This document shows positions 9,867-20,167 of a stretch of DNA of 64,000 nt, piece after piece (positions within the stretch are counted from its first letter, which is position 1; the number at the start of each line of letters is the position of its first letter). The stretch is from positions 682,001 through 746,000 of the forward strand of contig JAXMOE010000001.1 of NCBI GenBank assembly GCA_034670025.1, written 5' to 3'. The translations under genes and the position numbers were made by a program. The DNA comes from PGYR01 sp034670025. Lineage in GTDB: Bacteria; Bacteroidota; Ignavibacteria; Kapaibacteriales; UBA2268. The notes beneath the pieces are model-generated. The model searched no databases. It had not been told where the DNA came from and saw only the letters and a list, made by a program, of their open reading frames with translations.

Positions 9867-10781
9867 TTAAACGAAGTAAGATATTAATATGCCTATAGTT
9901 AGCAAAATTCCAAATTGTGTGTGGAGCTGAGCAGTTTTAATATCTAACATAGCAACGTTTTCTGGGCTGCTAACTTTTGCTGTTGATATTTCCTTCATAT
10001 TCTTTAATGCAACGGGGAATGATATAAGAATTAACAATGCCCAATAACTGACTACTCCAGTTGCAGCCATTATTATTACACTTAAATAGGCACCGATAAT
10101 CAGAAAATAATACTCCTTCTTAGAAGATTTAATTCCAATTAATGTAGCTATCGTTTTTATTTTTGCCTCTCCATCATGCATTATATCTCTTATATTATTA
10201 GCATTCAATATTGCAGTTACTAAGAATCCGATAGGGAGTGATAATAATGCAACGCTCCATTCAAAATGACCGGTTAAAGAAAAATAGGTTCCAATTACCA
10301 TAAGGGGGCCCATCAATAAAAACACTAACACATCACCAAGTGCTAAATATTTATATCCAATTGGCTTACCAGTGTAAAATACTCCACCAGCTATGCCCAA
10401 TAGTCCCAAAGCAAGAATTGGTAAACCGTGGTAATAAACTAAAATCATTCCGAGAAGAAAACCTAGAAAGAATGATATGTACCCATATTTTAAAACTTCT
10501 TTTGGTTTTAACAATTTGTCAACTAAAACTTTACTTGAACCAAATGTGTCTTCTCTATCAATTCCATTTTTTAAATCATAATATTCACTGACAAAGTTAG
10601 TACCAGCATGTAAGAGTACACTTGCTATTAAAATTACTGGTAGCAATTCCCACAAAACAACATCATAATTAACAAGAGCAAAAACAGCTCCGACTAATAC
10701 AGGAACAACTGAAGCAGAAAATGAAAATGGTCTCACTGCTTGCATAATCAAAGAAAATTTAGAACGCTCTACATTACTCAT
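9867..10781 (-). CDS. menA: 1,4-dihydroxy-2-naphthoate polyprenyltransferase (MenA)
   Basis: Integral membrane UbiA-family prenyltransferase that attaches the isoprenoid side chain to 1,4-dihydroxy-2-naphthoate in menaquinone synthesis. The N-terminal RPFSFSASVVPVLVGA is typical of MenA. The first aspartate-rich site is in SEYYDLKNGIDRED (about residues 65-78) and the second in NNIRDIMHDGEAKIKT (about 195-210). About eight or nine membrane segments are visible over 304 residues. A Shine-Dalgarno AAAGGT (complement of 10789-10794) lies 7 bases before the ATG. It follows an OmpA-family gene by 17 bp and precedes DUF1800 by 13 bp, so it may be co-transcribed. No other men genes are in the window. 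Confidence 0.93.
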   Translation of the reverse strand: MSNVERSKFSLIMQAVRPFSFSASVVPVLVGAVFALVNYDVVLWELLPVILIASVLLHAGTNFVSEYYDLKNGIDREDTFGSSKVLVDKLLKPKEVLKYGYISFFLGFLLGMILVYYHGLPILALGLLGIAGGVFYTGKPIGYKYLALGDVLVFLLMGPLMVIGTYFSLTGHFEWSVALLSLPIGFLVTAILNANNIRDIMHDGEAKIKTIATLIGIKSSKKEYYFLIIGAYLSVIIMAATGVVSYWALLILISFPVALKNMKEISTAKVSSPENVAMLDIKTAQLHTQFGILLTIGILISYFV

Positions 10782-10798
10782 ACTAATTACCTTTATTA

Positions 10799-12787
10799 TT
10801 AATCTATTATTGGTGTTTTAACTTCTACAAATACTGTTCTACAATAGAACCTACCTTCAGGTTTGCTATTATCAAATTTAGGATTCTCTGAACCTATACC
10901 TACAATTTGTTTAAACTTTGCATCAGGAACTAATTGTTTTATATACTCTGCAACATTTGTTGCTCTTTCTGAAGACAAGTTTTTGTTGTATTGTTTCTCA
11001 CCTAAGTAATCAGTTGATCCAACTACATTCAAGGTGGAGTTATCTTTTATATTTTCAACTATAAATTGGTCTATCATCGTTTTGTTTTCTTTACTAATTT
11101 CAGACTTATCAAAATCAAAAACTATTAAATTCAATCTTCCCAATTCAAAATTACTCTGATTTAGATCTACAGCTAAATTTGTGTATTTAGATTCAATTAT
11201 ACCATTTTGAGTCGTTACCATTATTTCAGCTTTTAGAGAATTCTTATCTGAATTTGCTAATTTTTTGATTAACTCTTTATCTAATTCAATAATTAATTTA
11301 TTTTCAAAATCACTAAAATATGTTTCATTGTAATAAGTATTGTTGCCGTCACTTATTGTTAAATTCACATCCTCTATAGCTTCTAAATGTTCATATTCAA
11401 CATTAAAAACTAAATTTTCATTATTCACCTTATATTCTTCAAATTCAGAGTGGATTATTGGTTCTAATACTCTACTGTCGCTCGAGGAAATTTTAACTCT
11501 TCTGTTTTCTGCTAATCCTTCTTTGTACTCACTACTTGTAGGTGAGTCAGGTAATCTATTATAATCAATATTAATTAGCTTTGAGTCAATACCCCATTTT
11601 TCCTGTAAGTAGTTACTTACACTTGTTGCTCTATTTTGAGCTAGTTTTATTTGACTTACAGAGTCTTTTACCTCAATACCATCTGTGAATCCAGTAATTG
11701 TAATAGGTGAATTATACTTATTGATTCTATATGCAACTATATCTAAAATTCTGTAGTATATTGATAGTGAGTTTTTATCCAAATCTTGTATATCAAAGTT
11801 TGCTGTAGTACCAGTAAGCTTGTATTTATTATCTAATTCTGATTCTAATTCATCAAAGAATAAATAAGGTAATATAGGATATGTTTGTGTGACTACAGTT
11901 TCAGTAACAATTACATCAGAAATTGATAGACTTTTTATGAATTCCTTATTTGTATCAGTGTCAATTTCGGGTTCTTCATTTGAAACAATGTTTTCTGTAT
12001 CTTCTTCGATTATTGGCTTCTTTCCTTCTATAATATCTATTGGCTCATCTTCTATAGAGTTTAGACTAATCATTATAGATGCCCCTGCTCTAAATACTCG
12101 ACTAGTCCAATCACTGCTTTCAACTAATGAGTTAATTGGATGCCTATATATAAATTCCGGGTTAACACTTATTCGTTTATCTAATTCTATTTTTGCACTT
12201 ACTCCCAGTGACAAACCTTGTGATGTTGTCAAATCATCCATGTTTCCACTGTTCACAATCTCTTCATTGACACCATTAATCATAAGACCACTTGGTTCAA
12301 CAATTCTTCTTGTTTGCTCATATTCATTAGTAATAGACGCATCTGAAATTTCATAACCTATACCAAATCTAATAGGTAATGATCTAAATGGTTGAATTAA
12401 AAAATTTACACCAAACGTAAAATAGTTCAGTGTAGCGTTGAAGTTATTATTAATATCAACTTTTTCATACCTATTGTTTTGAGGCACATATACTGAATAG
12501 TCATTCGTAGTTGAATTCAAAGTTACTGGTCTCGAATCAAATATTGCCCTACCTTGTAGAAATAGAAAATCTGTTAAGAACTCATGTTCAAAATTTAATC
12601 CAAAGTAAAAACCATAATCTGACCCATTATTAAATTCTCCACAACAAGTATCTCCTGGGATAATATTATAATTAGTTTCATTACTAATAAAGTTTACCCC
12701 CGTGGCCACTCCTAAAGTAGTAGAATTTTGGCTTTTAGCAGAAATTAAGAATATAGGTAATAGTATAATAAGTAAAAAATATTTCAA
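10799..12787 (-). CDS. Double-OmpA-domain outer membrane protein (paralogue of 26394-28433)
   Basis: A 662-residue envelope protein. It begins with a signal peptide (MKYFLLIILLPIFLISAKSQ) read from a TTG start, with AGGA 9 bases upstream. A probable outer-membrane beta-barrel of about 230 residues follows. The first OmpA-like module lies at about 315-430 (ITGFTDGIEVKD, NRATSVSNYL, ENRRVKI), then an Ig-like linker, then a C-terminal OmpA domain at about 565-662 (IVFDFDKSEI, STDYLGEKQYNKNLSSERA). The C-terminal domain keeps the Asp and Arg expected to bind peptidoglycan diaminopimelate. It shares a CCGxF motif near residue 50 and the end motif PEGRFYCRTV with the second OmpA gene in this window. 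The role is probably to link outer membrane and peptidoglycan. The gene diverges from the BNR gene at 12912. Confidence 0.85.
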   Translation of the reverse strand: MKYFLLIILLPIFLISAKSQNSTTLGVATGVNFISNETNYNIIPGDTCCGEFNNGSDYGFYFGLNFEHEFLTDFLFLQGRAIFDSRPVTLNSTTNDYSVYVPQNNRYEKVDINNNFNATLNYFTFGVNFLIQPFRSLPIRFGIGYEISDASITNEYEQTRRIVEPSGLMINGVNEEIVNSGNMDDLTTSQGLSLGVSAKIELDKRISVNPEFIYRHPINSLVESSDWTSRVFRAGASIMISLNSIEDEPIDIIEGKKPIIEEDTENIVSNEEPEIDTDTNKEFIKSLSISDVIVTETVVTQTYPILPYLFFDELESELDNKYKLTGTTANFDIQDLDKNSLSIYYRILDIVAYRINKYNSPITITGFTDGIEVKDSVSQIKLAQNRATSVSNYLQEKWGIDSKLINIDYNRLPDSPTSSEYKEGLAENRRVKISSSDSRVLEPIIHSEFEEYKVNNENLVFNVEYEHLEAIEDVNLTISDGNNTYYNETYFSDFENKLIIELDKELIKKLANSDKNSLKAEIMVTTQNGIIESKYTNLAVDLNQSNFELGRLNLIVFDFDKSEISKENKTMIDQFIVENIKDNSTLNVVGSTDYLGEKQYNKNLSSERATNVAEYIKQLVPDAKFKQIVGIGSENPKFDNSKPEGRFYCRTVFVEVKTPIID

Positions 12788-12911
12788 TAATTGGTTTCCT
12801 TTTCTTAAAATATAACATTAAACATGGAATAGTTACATTTTTGATTAAGTTTTAATAATGTTAATTTGGATTCTAAATTACAAACATCAAGACAAAATAC
12901 AAAGGAAGTTT

Positions 12912-15900
12912 ATGAAAATGTTATTAAATTCTATAAAATTATTAATTTTAGTCAATTTTATAGTAATGGGTACAACCCTATCTGCCGAAAATATTGAAAT
13001 TAACGATGCGTCAACTTATAGTGCATTTAGTTTTAGAAGTTTAGGTCCTGCTCTTGCTTCGGGAAGAGTTTCGGATATAGCCGTAAACCCTAACAATTTT
13101 GATGAATTCTACATTGCAGTCGCATCAGGTGGAGTTTGGAAAACTACAAACCATGGCATAAATTTCTCACCTATATTCGACAACCAAAACTCTTATTCTA
13201 TTGGTTGTGTTACTATTGATCCAAATAATACTAATATAGTATGGGTTGGAACTGGGGAAAACAATTCACAAAGAAGTGTTTCCTATGGAGACGGTGTTTA
13301 TAAGTCATTAGACGGCGGTAAGACTTGGGAAAATGTTGGATTGGAAAACTCAGAACATATTGGTAAAATAATAATAAACCCTGATAATTCCAAAGAGGTT
13401 TGGGTAGCTGCACAAGGCCCATTGTGGAAAGAGGGTGGAGACAGAGGTTTATATAAAACAACCGATGGTGGTGTAACTTGGGATAAAACATTAGAAATCT
13501 CCGTACATACTGGTGTATCTGATTTAGTGTTAGACCCAAGAGACAATAAAACGCTATATGCAAGTGCTTACCAGAGAAGAAGACACGTATGGACACTAAT
13601 TAATGGTGGCCCAGAAAGTGCTATTTACAAATCTGTAGATGGTGGTGAAAATTGGAAAAAATTATCAAATGGTTTACCTAGTGGTGATGTTGGCAGAATC
13701 GGATTAGCCATAGCTAATTCTAATCCTGATATAGTTTATGCAATTGTTGAGGCAAGTGGAAAACAAAGTGGTTTCTATGCTTCAACAGACCGTGGTGAGT
13801 CATGGACTAAGAGAAGTGATCATGTATCGAGTAGTCCTCAGTATTACCAAGAGATATTTGTAGATCCGAATAACGCTAATAAGATTTATTCAATGAGTAC
13901 ATACTCTCAAGTAAGTTCTGATGGTGGCCATACTTTTAATACAATTTCTCAGAAAGATAAACACGTTGATGATCATGCACTTTGGATAAACCCCAATGAC
14001 CCTGAGCATCTGATAATTGGAAATGATGGCGGTTTGTATGAAACTTTTGATTCTGAAAATTGGAGATTCTTTGAAAACCTTCCATTAACACAGTTTTATA
14101 GAGTAACTGTTGATAATGATAAACCATTTTACAATATTTACGGTGGCACACAAGATAATAACACAATAGGTGGTCCAACTAGAACAAATTCTGCAAATGG
14201 TATTACTAATGAAGATTGGTTCTACACAATTGGTGGTGATGGTTTTAAAACAGTAGTTGACCCAACGGATCCTAACATTATTTATTCACAGCCTCAATAT
14301 GGTTACTTGGTAAGGTATGATAAGAAAAGTGGAGAATTTACTGGTGTGCAGCCACAACCTGAGAAAGATGAAATTTTGACATGGAATTGGAATTCACCTT
14401 TGATTATTAGTCCACATGACAATAAAACACTATATTTTGCTGCAAACAAGTTATTCAAATCAACTGATAGAGGTAACTCTTGGAACAAAATTAGTGAAGA
14501 TATGACTAGAAAAATAGACAGAAATAAGTTAAAAGTAATGGGTAAAGTTTGGCCTCCAGAAGCAGTATCTAAAAACAAATCAACTTCTGTTTATGGTAAT
14601 ATTGTTTCGCTGGATGAGTCCCCTCTTGAAAAAGGTTTACTTTATGTAGGTACTGACGACGGGTTAATTCAAGTATCAAAAGACGACGGACAAACATGGG
14701 ATAAGATTTCAACTTTTAGCAGTGTACCCGAAACTACGTATGTTTCTGATATAACAGCATCATTACATAATGAAAATGTTGTTTACGCCACTTTTGATAA
14801 TAGAAAGAATGGGGATTTCAAACCTTATGTTTTAATCAGTAATAATATGGGTAGTGGTTGGATTAATATTTCAAGTAATCTTCCAGATAATTTACCTGTC
14901 CATTCAATTGTTGAAGACCATGTTGATAAAGATTTATTATTCATAGGAACTGAATTTGGAGTTTATTTCACTAAAGACAGAGGTAAAAATTGGATAAAAT
15001 TATCAAATGGATTGCCTACAATAAGTATTAGGGAAATTGAAATACAAAGAAGAGAAAATGATTTAGCTCTAGCTTCATTTGGTAGAGGATTTTATATCTT
15101 AGATGATTATTCCCCAATTAGAGAACTGGATAAAGAAATAGTACAGAAAGAAGCACATATATTTAATATCAAAAATGCTAAGATGTATATCCAGAGTAGG
15201 TCTAAAGGTAGAAGGAGTATGGGTGAGACATTTTATAGAGTAAATAACCCTGATGTAGCAGCAACTATCACTTTTTATATTAAAGATAAGTATAAATCAA
15301 TAAAACAAGAAAGAATCAAAAGTAAAAACGAAGAAAACTACGAATATCCTACTTTTGAACAATTATCTAAAGAAGATAAAGAAAATGCTCCTTATTTACT
15401 ATTTACATTTAAAGATATGAATGGTAACGTAGTTAGACGCCTTGAATCAAGTTATAAAAGCGGGATAAATCAAATCAAATGGGATTTAAAATATGCTGAT
15501 ACAAGACCAATAGATGCAAAAGTTTCTTCAGGCAATTATTCTGGAATGCCTGTTTTGCCAGGTGATTATACTGTTGAAATACATAAAGTTATTGATGGTA
15601 AATTAGTAAAATTAACTGATCCAAAGAAGTTTAAAACTGTTACTATAAATGAGCCAACATTAGTTGCTGAAGATAAATCAAAATTATTAGATATGCAGCA
15701 AAGAGCTTTTAAAGTAAGAAAAGCAATAACTGGAACTAACAGCTATGTAATTGATGCTGAGAATCAACTCAAAATATTATCAAACACTGTTGTCAATTAT
15801 GCTGACTCGAATCTCGAATATTTAGCTGATATAAAAGAAGCTAATGAAATTATAAGTGAGATAAAATTAAAATTGAATGGAAACTCAACAAAGAAAAAAA

Positions 15901-16139
15901 GAAGCGCTGCCTATGTAGTTGGATTGAATGATAGATTAGGAAATTTACTCTATGGTTTTTGGTACTCTACTTCAGCACCAACCAAAACACATCTGAATAC
16001 AATTAATCTAATTGAAACAGAATTTGATGGTATTCACAATAAACTTAGTAAATTAGATAATTCGATAAAAAATATATCTAAAAATTTGAATGATGCAGGG
16101 TCTCCTTGGGTACCAGGACAATTGCCTAAACTTGATTAA
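12912..16139 (+). CDS. Secreted VPS10/BNR beta-propeller protein (WD40/YVTN/BNR-like)
   Basis: A protein of about 1075 residues made of sortilin/BNR-type beta-propeller repeats. Many Asp-box motifs are visible (SLDGGKTWEN, TTDGGVTWDK, SVDGGENWKK, STDRGESWTK, STDRGNSWNK, SKDDGQTWDK), covering roughly the first 750 residues. The remaining C-terminal part contains an Ig-like segment (SSYKSGINQIKWDLKYADTR) and a helical tail; no T9SS sorting domain is visible. I place the start at the ATG at 12912 rather than 12858. This gives a proper signal peptide (MKMLLNSIKLLILVN) and puts AAAGGAAG directly upstream. The gene is often annotated as a glycosyl hydrolase, but no catalytic evidence is seen. Its stop interlocks with the YfcC gene stop (TTAA at 16136-16139). 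Confidence 0.85.
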   Translation: MKMLLNSIKLLILVNFIVMGTTLSAENIEINDASTYSAFSFRSLGPALASGRVSDIAVNPNNFDEFYIAVASGGVWKTTNHGINFSPIFDNQNSYSIGCVTIDPNNTNIVWVGTGENNSQRSVSYGDGVYKSLDGGKTWENVGLENSEHIGKIIINPDNSKEVWVAAQGPLWKEGGDRGLYKTTDGGVTWDKTLEISVHTGVSDLVLDPRDNKTLYASAYQRRRHVWTLINGGPESAIYKSVDGGENWKKLSNGLPSGDVGRIGLAIANSNPDIVYAIVEASGKQSGFYASTDRGESWTKRSDHVSSSPQYYQEIFVDPNNANKIYSMSTYSQVSSDGGHTFNTISQKDKHVDDHALWINPNDPEHLIIGNDGGLYETFDSENWRFFENLPLTQFYRVTVDNDKPFYNIYGGTQDNNTIGGPTRTNSANGITNEDWFYTIGGDGFKTVVDPTDPNIIYSQPQYGYLVRYDKKSGEFTGVQPQPEKDEILTWNWNSPLIISPHDNKTLYFAANKLFKSTDRGNSWNKISEDMTRKIDRNKLKVMGKVWPPEAVSKNKSTSVYGNIVSLDESPLEKGLLYVGTDDGLIQVSKDDGQTWDKISTFSSVPETTYVSDITASLHNENVVYATFDNRKNGDFKPYVLISNNMGSGWINISSNLPDNLPVHSIVEDHVDKDLLFIGTEFGVYFTKDRGKNWIKLSNGLPTISIREIEIQRRENDLALASFGRGFYILDDYSPIRELDKEIVQKEAHIFNIKNAKMYIQSRSKGRRSMGETFYRVNNPDVAATITFYIKDKYKSIKQERIKSKNEENYEYPTFEQLSKEDKENAPYLLFTFKDMNGNVVRRLESSYKSGINQIKWDLKYADTRPIDAKVSSGNYSGMPVLPGDYTVEIHKVIDGKLVKLTDPKKFKTVTINEPTLVAEDKSKLLDMQQRAFKVRKAITGTNSYVIDAENQLKILSNTVVNYADSNLEYLADIKEANEIISEIKLKLNGNSTKKKRSAAYVVGLNDRLGNLLYGFWYSTSAPTKTHLNTINLIETEFDGIHNKLSKLDNSIKNISKNLNDAGSPWVPGQLPKLD

Positions 16140-17524
16140 TTTGGCCAAACATTAATATAAGTAACTAATGCCAAAATTAACATAGCAGTTAAAACTAAGA
16201 TTACGAATAGCGGAAGAATCCATTTCAACCAAGTGTTATAAGGAACTTTCGCTATTTCTAATATACCCATAGTCACACCTGATGTTGGAATAATAAAATT
16301 TGAAAGTCCGTCACCGAATTGATAAGCTAATACAGTAGTCTGTTTGTGAATATCCAATACTTCAGATAAAGGTGATAGTATTGGCATTGTTAGAGCAGCT
16401 TGACCAGAGCCTGAAGGAATAAAAAAGTTCAAAACGCTTTGAATAATAAAAATTAATTCAACAGTTATTAACTTGGGCAAGTCTGCCGATGCGTTCGCAA
16501 AATAGAATAAAATTGTATCTATAATCTTCCCATCTTCTGCAATTATTAAAACGCCTTTTGCTAATGCTATAATTATTACTGGTGTAATCATATCTTTAGC
16601 TCCTTCTAAAAAGGAACTAATTACTTCCTGTGAATTAAATTTGAATACAAAAGCCGAGAGTAATCCGAGTAAAACAAAAAGTGCGCTAATCTCATTTATA
16701 TACCATCCATATAAGTTTACTCCAACGATTAGTACAACCATAGCAATAATAAGTAGCAATAAGACTAACTTATGTTTCACTTCAAACACTAAATCTAAAC
16801 TTCCACTAAATTTTTCCTCAGGGATTGTTCTAATTGCTAATTTTGGATTTTTCAATATTTTCTTTGCATATTTTGTAACGTAAACTATTGCAATTGATGT
16901 AAATAATAGCCAAACAACTATTCTGACCTCATAACCACTAAATAATGGTGTAATGCCAGCTATTCCTTGGGCAATACCGACTGTAAATGGATTTAGGAAT
17001 GCACTAGCAAAACCAACCCCGGCACCAACAAATGGGATAGCTATACCAACTAACGAATCATAACCTAGTGCATAAGATAGTGGAATTGTTATCATAATAA
17101 ATACTAAAACTTCCTCAGCCATTCCAAATGTGGCTCCTGCCAGAGAAAAGAAAAACATAATTAAAGGAATTACGAAACTTCTAAGGCTCTCTTTCCTCTC
17201 AACTAAATTCAATAGTTGTAGTAAACCAGAATTTATCGCTCCAGTCTTATTGATAATAGAGAATGCACCACCAACTAACAATATAAATGCAATTATATTC
17301 GCCGCTGAAATAAATCCTTTTATTGGTGCTGTTAAAATTTGATAAGTTTGAGGGTTTGATTCTATACTGTTGTAAGAGTCTTGAACAATTATATCTTTGG
17401 TTATATTATTAATTGTAACCTGTTCTCGAGTAAATTCACCAGCAGGAATTATCCATGTCATAGCGGTAAAAACAATCAATACTAAGCTAACAATTAATAT
17501 TGAGTGAGGAAATTGATTTTTCAT
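16136..17524 (-). CDS. YfcC/DcuC-family membrane transporter
   Basis: A 462-residue integral membrane protein of the YfcC/DcuC-like (ion transporter superfamily) group, which includes putative C4-dicarboxylate and basic amino acid carriers. The N-terminal segment ending TAMTWIIPAGEFTRE is the hallmark of this family. Another conserved segment is NFFIPSGSGQAALTMPIL near residue 365, and GDGLSNFIIPTSGVTMG follows near 405. About twelve hydrophobic segments are visible. The start overlaps the end of the upstream TPR sensor kinase gene by 4 bp, which suggests translational coupling and possibly a substrate sensed by that kinase. The substrate cannot be read from the sequence. Confidence 0.85.
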   Translation of the reverse strand: MKNQFPHSILIVSLVLIVFTAMTWIIPAGEFTREQVTINNITKDIIVQDSYNSIESNPQTYQILTAPIKGFISAANIIAFILLVGGAFSIINKTGAINSGLLQLLNLVERKESLRSFVIPLIMFFFSLAGATFGMAEEVLVFIMITIPLSYALGYDSLVGIAIPFVGAGVGFASAFLNPFTVGIAQGIAGITPLFSGYEVRIVVWLLFTSIAIVYVTKYAKKILKNPKLAIRTIPEEKFSGSLDLVFEVKHKLVLLLLIIAMVVLIVGVNLYGWYINEISALFVLLGLLSAFVFKFNSQEVISSFLEGAKDMITPVIIIALAKGVLIIAEDGKIIDTILFYFANASADLPKLITVELIFIIQSVLNFFIPSGSGQAALTMPILSPLSEVLDIHKQTTVLAYQFGDGLSNFIIPTSGVTMGILEIAKVPYNTWLKWILPLFVILVLTAMLILALVTYINVWPN

Positions 17525-19956
17525 ATATTTTTGAATTTATGTTGTATAGTTTCTTTACTTGTAATGGTTGATTTTTCTGAAATTGGTAGGGTGAATTTGA
17601 ATTCAGAGCCAACTCCTTCCTCACTTTCCACCCATATATCTCCCCTGTTAATAGTAATAAATTCTTTACAAAGCAAAAGACCAAGCCCAGTTCCAGATTC
17701 TTTATTTGTTCCAGGAGTTGAAACTTGTTCTTCTATTCTAAATAACTTATCCTTAGCTTTTTTGGGTATTCCTATTCCTTGATCTTGGATAGTAGTTACT
17801 AAATAATCATTAACTTTTTTATACTTTACTGATATTTTACTATTTGGATTACTGAATTTAATAGAGTTGGAAATTAAGTTCCTTAATACGGCATCAATCA
17901 TATTCTTATCAGCAAAAACTTCACAATCTTCCATAGTTAAGTCTTCAATTTTGATTTGTTTGTTCTGAGCAGAAGAAATACTTAATTCTATAGCATTTCT
18001 TACAATGAACTTATAATTCAATAATTTTGGTTCAAAACTCATTGATTTACTTTGTGCTCGAGCCCAGTCAAGTAAATTTTCTAATAATTCATAAGTATGG
18101 GTTGATGTTTTTAATATACCAGATAAATGATTTTTCTTTTTGTCGTCATCAAGATTCTCATAATAATTTAACATCAAATCTGCACTAAAGCCAATTGAGT
18201 GCATTGGGTTTTTTAAATCATGAGCAATAATTGATATAAATTTATCTTTCGTATTGTTAGAGTGACGGAGTCCAGATTCCTTTTTTCTTAGATTTTCATT
18301 CAACTCAAGCAGCTTAGCATTTTGTCCCTCTATTACATTGTTACTAATTACTAATACATTAGATGCTCGTTTTCTTATATAGAATAGAACCATGAGGACA
18401 ATAATAACCAATAACGAAAAAAGGGAAGTTAAAATAAATGATTGTCTCTCCAATCTGGCGTTTTCTCTTTGTAATCTGTTTGCAGTTTTTAGTGCATCAT
18501 TTTCTTGATTTCTTTTCTCCATTTCATAAACCGTCTGAAACTCTGCTAATCTGTCTGTCATATCATAATTCAATAAAGAATCTGTGAGTATTTTATATTT
18601 TTTATAGGTAGCTAATGCTTTTTTATATTTTTCAAATTTTGTGTAGAGATCATAAAGTAAATACTGGGCATCTTTAAGATTAGATGTGTTGTTATTTATG
18701 GTAGCTGTCTCGATTGCTTTTAATAAATAACCTTCTGCTTTGTCAAATTCATTCAATTTAGAATATATTTCAGCTAAAGAGCTCAAAGTAAAAAACTCAA
18801 AACCATCAGCTCCAAGTTCAGATATTATCGTTTCACTCTTCTTCACACTTTCTATTGCTTTATTTAGGTTACCCAATGCTTTATAATTAAGTGCTAAGTT
18901 ATTATATATAATTATTTTACCTTTCAACAAATCGTCACTATCAACAGTTCCTGTAACATTAAGTGCTCTTTTGTAGTATGAAATTGATTTATCATAATCT
19001 TTCATGCTATAATAAACCAAGCCAATCTTAGAATAATATTGACCTAAAACAATATTATATTCAGAATCTTTACCTTGCTTATATTTAGATTTATGAATAC
19101 TTATTGCATTATTGTAATACTTAAGTGCTTCTTTGTAATTATTTAGGGAATGATATACTTTGGCAATTTTATCAAGAAAATCATCATTCAAAGGGTTAAT
19201 ATCATACTTTCTTCGTAATTCTAATTCTTTAAAATAATATTTAAGTGCTTTGTTAAAATTACCAGTTTTGTAATAAGAATCACCTAAGTAATTAAGATAA
19301 GGTATTTTTTCTTCCTCTATGTTAGCATCGTCTAATATATTTAAAACTTTTAAACAATAAAATATAGTCCTATTATATTCATTGAATTTCAAAGTCATAA
19401 ACGCAATCTTTTGAGATAATTTTAAAATAAATTTTTTATTATATTTTTGGTCTTCAGCTATTTTTAAAGCTTTTTCTAAATACAAATATGCATCTTTTTG
19501 TTTTTTTGATTCGTACAATCTAGATAGTTGAGTATAGACATTAAACCTTTCGTTTGGAAATTTGTTTTCTCCATATATAATCAATGCATCAAAATAATGT
19601 GCCTTTGAAGAATCAAATGATGATGGAAATATACTATTATTCATTTGGAAAGCAACACCAATCAAATAATGGCTTTGAGCATAATTCAATGTGTCATTGC
19701 TACTTTTTGCTTTATTTATAGACTGATAAAGCAATTTTATTGATTTGTTGGCATCATATTTGATGTAATATTTCGAAAGAATATGAATGTTTTCAAAATA
19801 TTCCTTATCTGCTAGTGTACTTAATTTTTTTTCTACTTTAAGTGCCTCTGACTCATTCGAAATTACTTGTGATAGCAATATATTTGCAGATATCATAAAT
19901 ATAAGCATAACACAATAAACAATTTTTAATATATTTTGGCTGATAATATCCACCAC
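17521..19956 (-). CDS. TPR-containing membrane sensor histidine kinase (orphan)
   Basis: An 811-residue sensor kinase. It has an N-terminal signal or membrane segment (about 10-30), a periplasmic array of tetratricopeptide repeats (about 45-480; for example YKEALKYYNNAISIHKSK and YDKSISYYKRALNV), a coiled coil at 475-505 and a membrane span at about 507-528. HisKA follows with His579 (IIAHDLKNP), then HATPase_c with an N box (NLISNSIKFSNP) and G boxes (DQGIGIPKKA, GTGLGL). No receiver domain or response-regulator gene is adjacent, so the partner is encoded elsewhere. The start is a GTG. An alternative ATG 16 codons downstream would still leave a hydrophobic leader. It is coupled to the YfcC transporter downstream and diverges from the 117-residue gene. 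Confidence 0.88.
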   Translation of the reverse strand: MVDIISQNILKIVYCVMLIFMISANILLSQVISNESEALKVEKKLSTLADKEYFENIHILSKYYIKYDANKSIKLLYQSINKAKSSNDTLNYAQSHYLIGVAFQMNNSIFPSSFDSSKAHYFDALIIYGENKFPNERFNVYTQLSRLYESKKQKDAYLYLEKALKIAEDQKYNKKFILKLSQKIAFMTLKFNEYNRTIFYCLKVLNILDDANIEEEKIPYLNYLGDSYYKTGNFNKALKYYFKELELRRKYDINPLNDDFLDKIAKVYHSLNNYKEALKYYNNAISIHKSKYKQGKDSEYNIVLGQYYSKIGLVYYSMKDYDKSISYYKRALNVTGTVDSDDLLKGKIIIYNNLALNYKALGNLNKAIESVKKSETIISELGADGFEFFTLSSLAEIYSKLNEFDKAEGYLLKAIETATINNNTSNLKDAQYLLYDLYTKFEKYKKALATYKKYKILTDSLLNYDMTDRLAEFQTVYEMEKRNQENDALKTANRLQRENARLERQSFILTSLFSLLVIIVLMVLFYIRKRASNVLVISNNVIEGQNAKLLELNENLRKKESGLRHSNNTKDKFISIIAHDLKNPMHSIGFSADLMLNYYENLDDDKKKNHLSGILKTSTHTYELLENLLDWARAQSKSMSFEPKLLNYKFIVRNAIELSISSAQNKQIKIEDLTMEDCEVFADKNMIDAVLRNLISNSIKFSNPNSKISVKYKKVNDYLVTTIQDQGIGIPKKAKDKLFRIEEQVSTPGTNKESGTGLGLLLCKEFITINRGDIWVESEEGVGSEFKFTLPISEKSTITSKETIQHKFKNI

Positions 19957-20167
19957 ACTGATTATATATGATTATTTGTTAATTTATTATTAATTGATTT
20001 AATTAGAGTTAATTTATCATACATTTCTTTTACCTTCTTGTCTTTATTGTACTTACCTTTTATTTACAGATTATACTAATATAATTAGGCACAATATATG
20101 ATTATTTTAAATCAAGTTAATAAAAAAAATATATTATTATAATAAATAAAATTCAAAGGTATTACAA
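19957..20167. other. AT-rich divergent intergenic region
   Basis: This 211-base region separates the divergently transcribed TPR kinase and 117-residue genes and is strongly AT-rich, with A runs near 20124-20131. A sigma-70-like pair for the plus strand can be proposed (TTGTAC at 20047-20052, TATACT at 20072-20077), but the 19-base spacing is poor. I see no open reading frame, tRNA or strong hairpin. AAAGGT at 20155-20160 is the ribosome binding site of the downstream gene. It probably holds promoters for both genes. Confidence 0.45.

Noticed and set aside
11889..12356. 155-codon plus-strand open frame opposite the first OmpA gene
   Set aside because: It lies wholly antisense to a well-supported gene, is rich in Ser/Ile/Leu as expected of a mirrored frame, and has no recognisable domain.
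12858..12911. Upstream ATG for the BNR protein
   Set aside because: It adds 18 polar residues before an otherwise normal signal peptide, and the Shine-Dalgarno AAAGGAAG fits the ATG at 12912.
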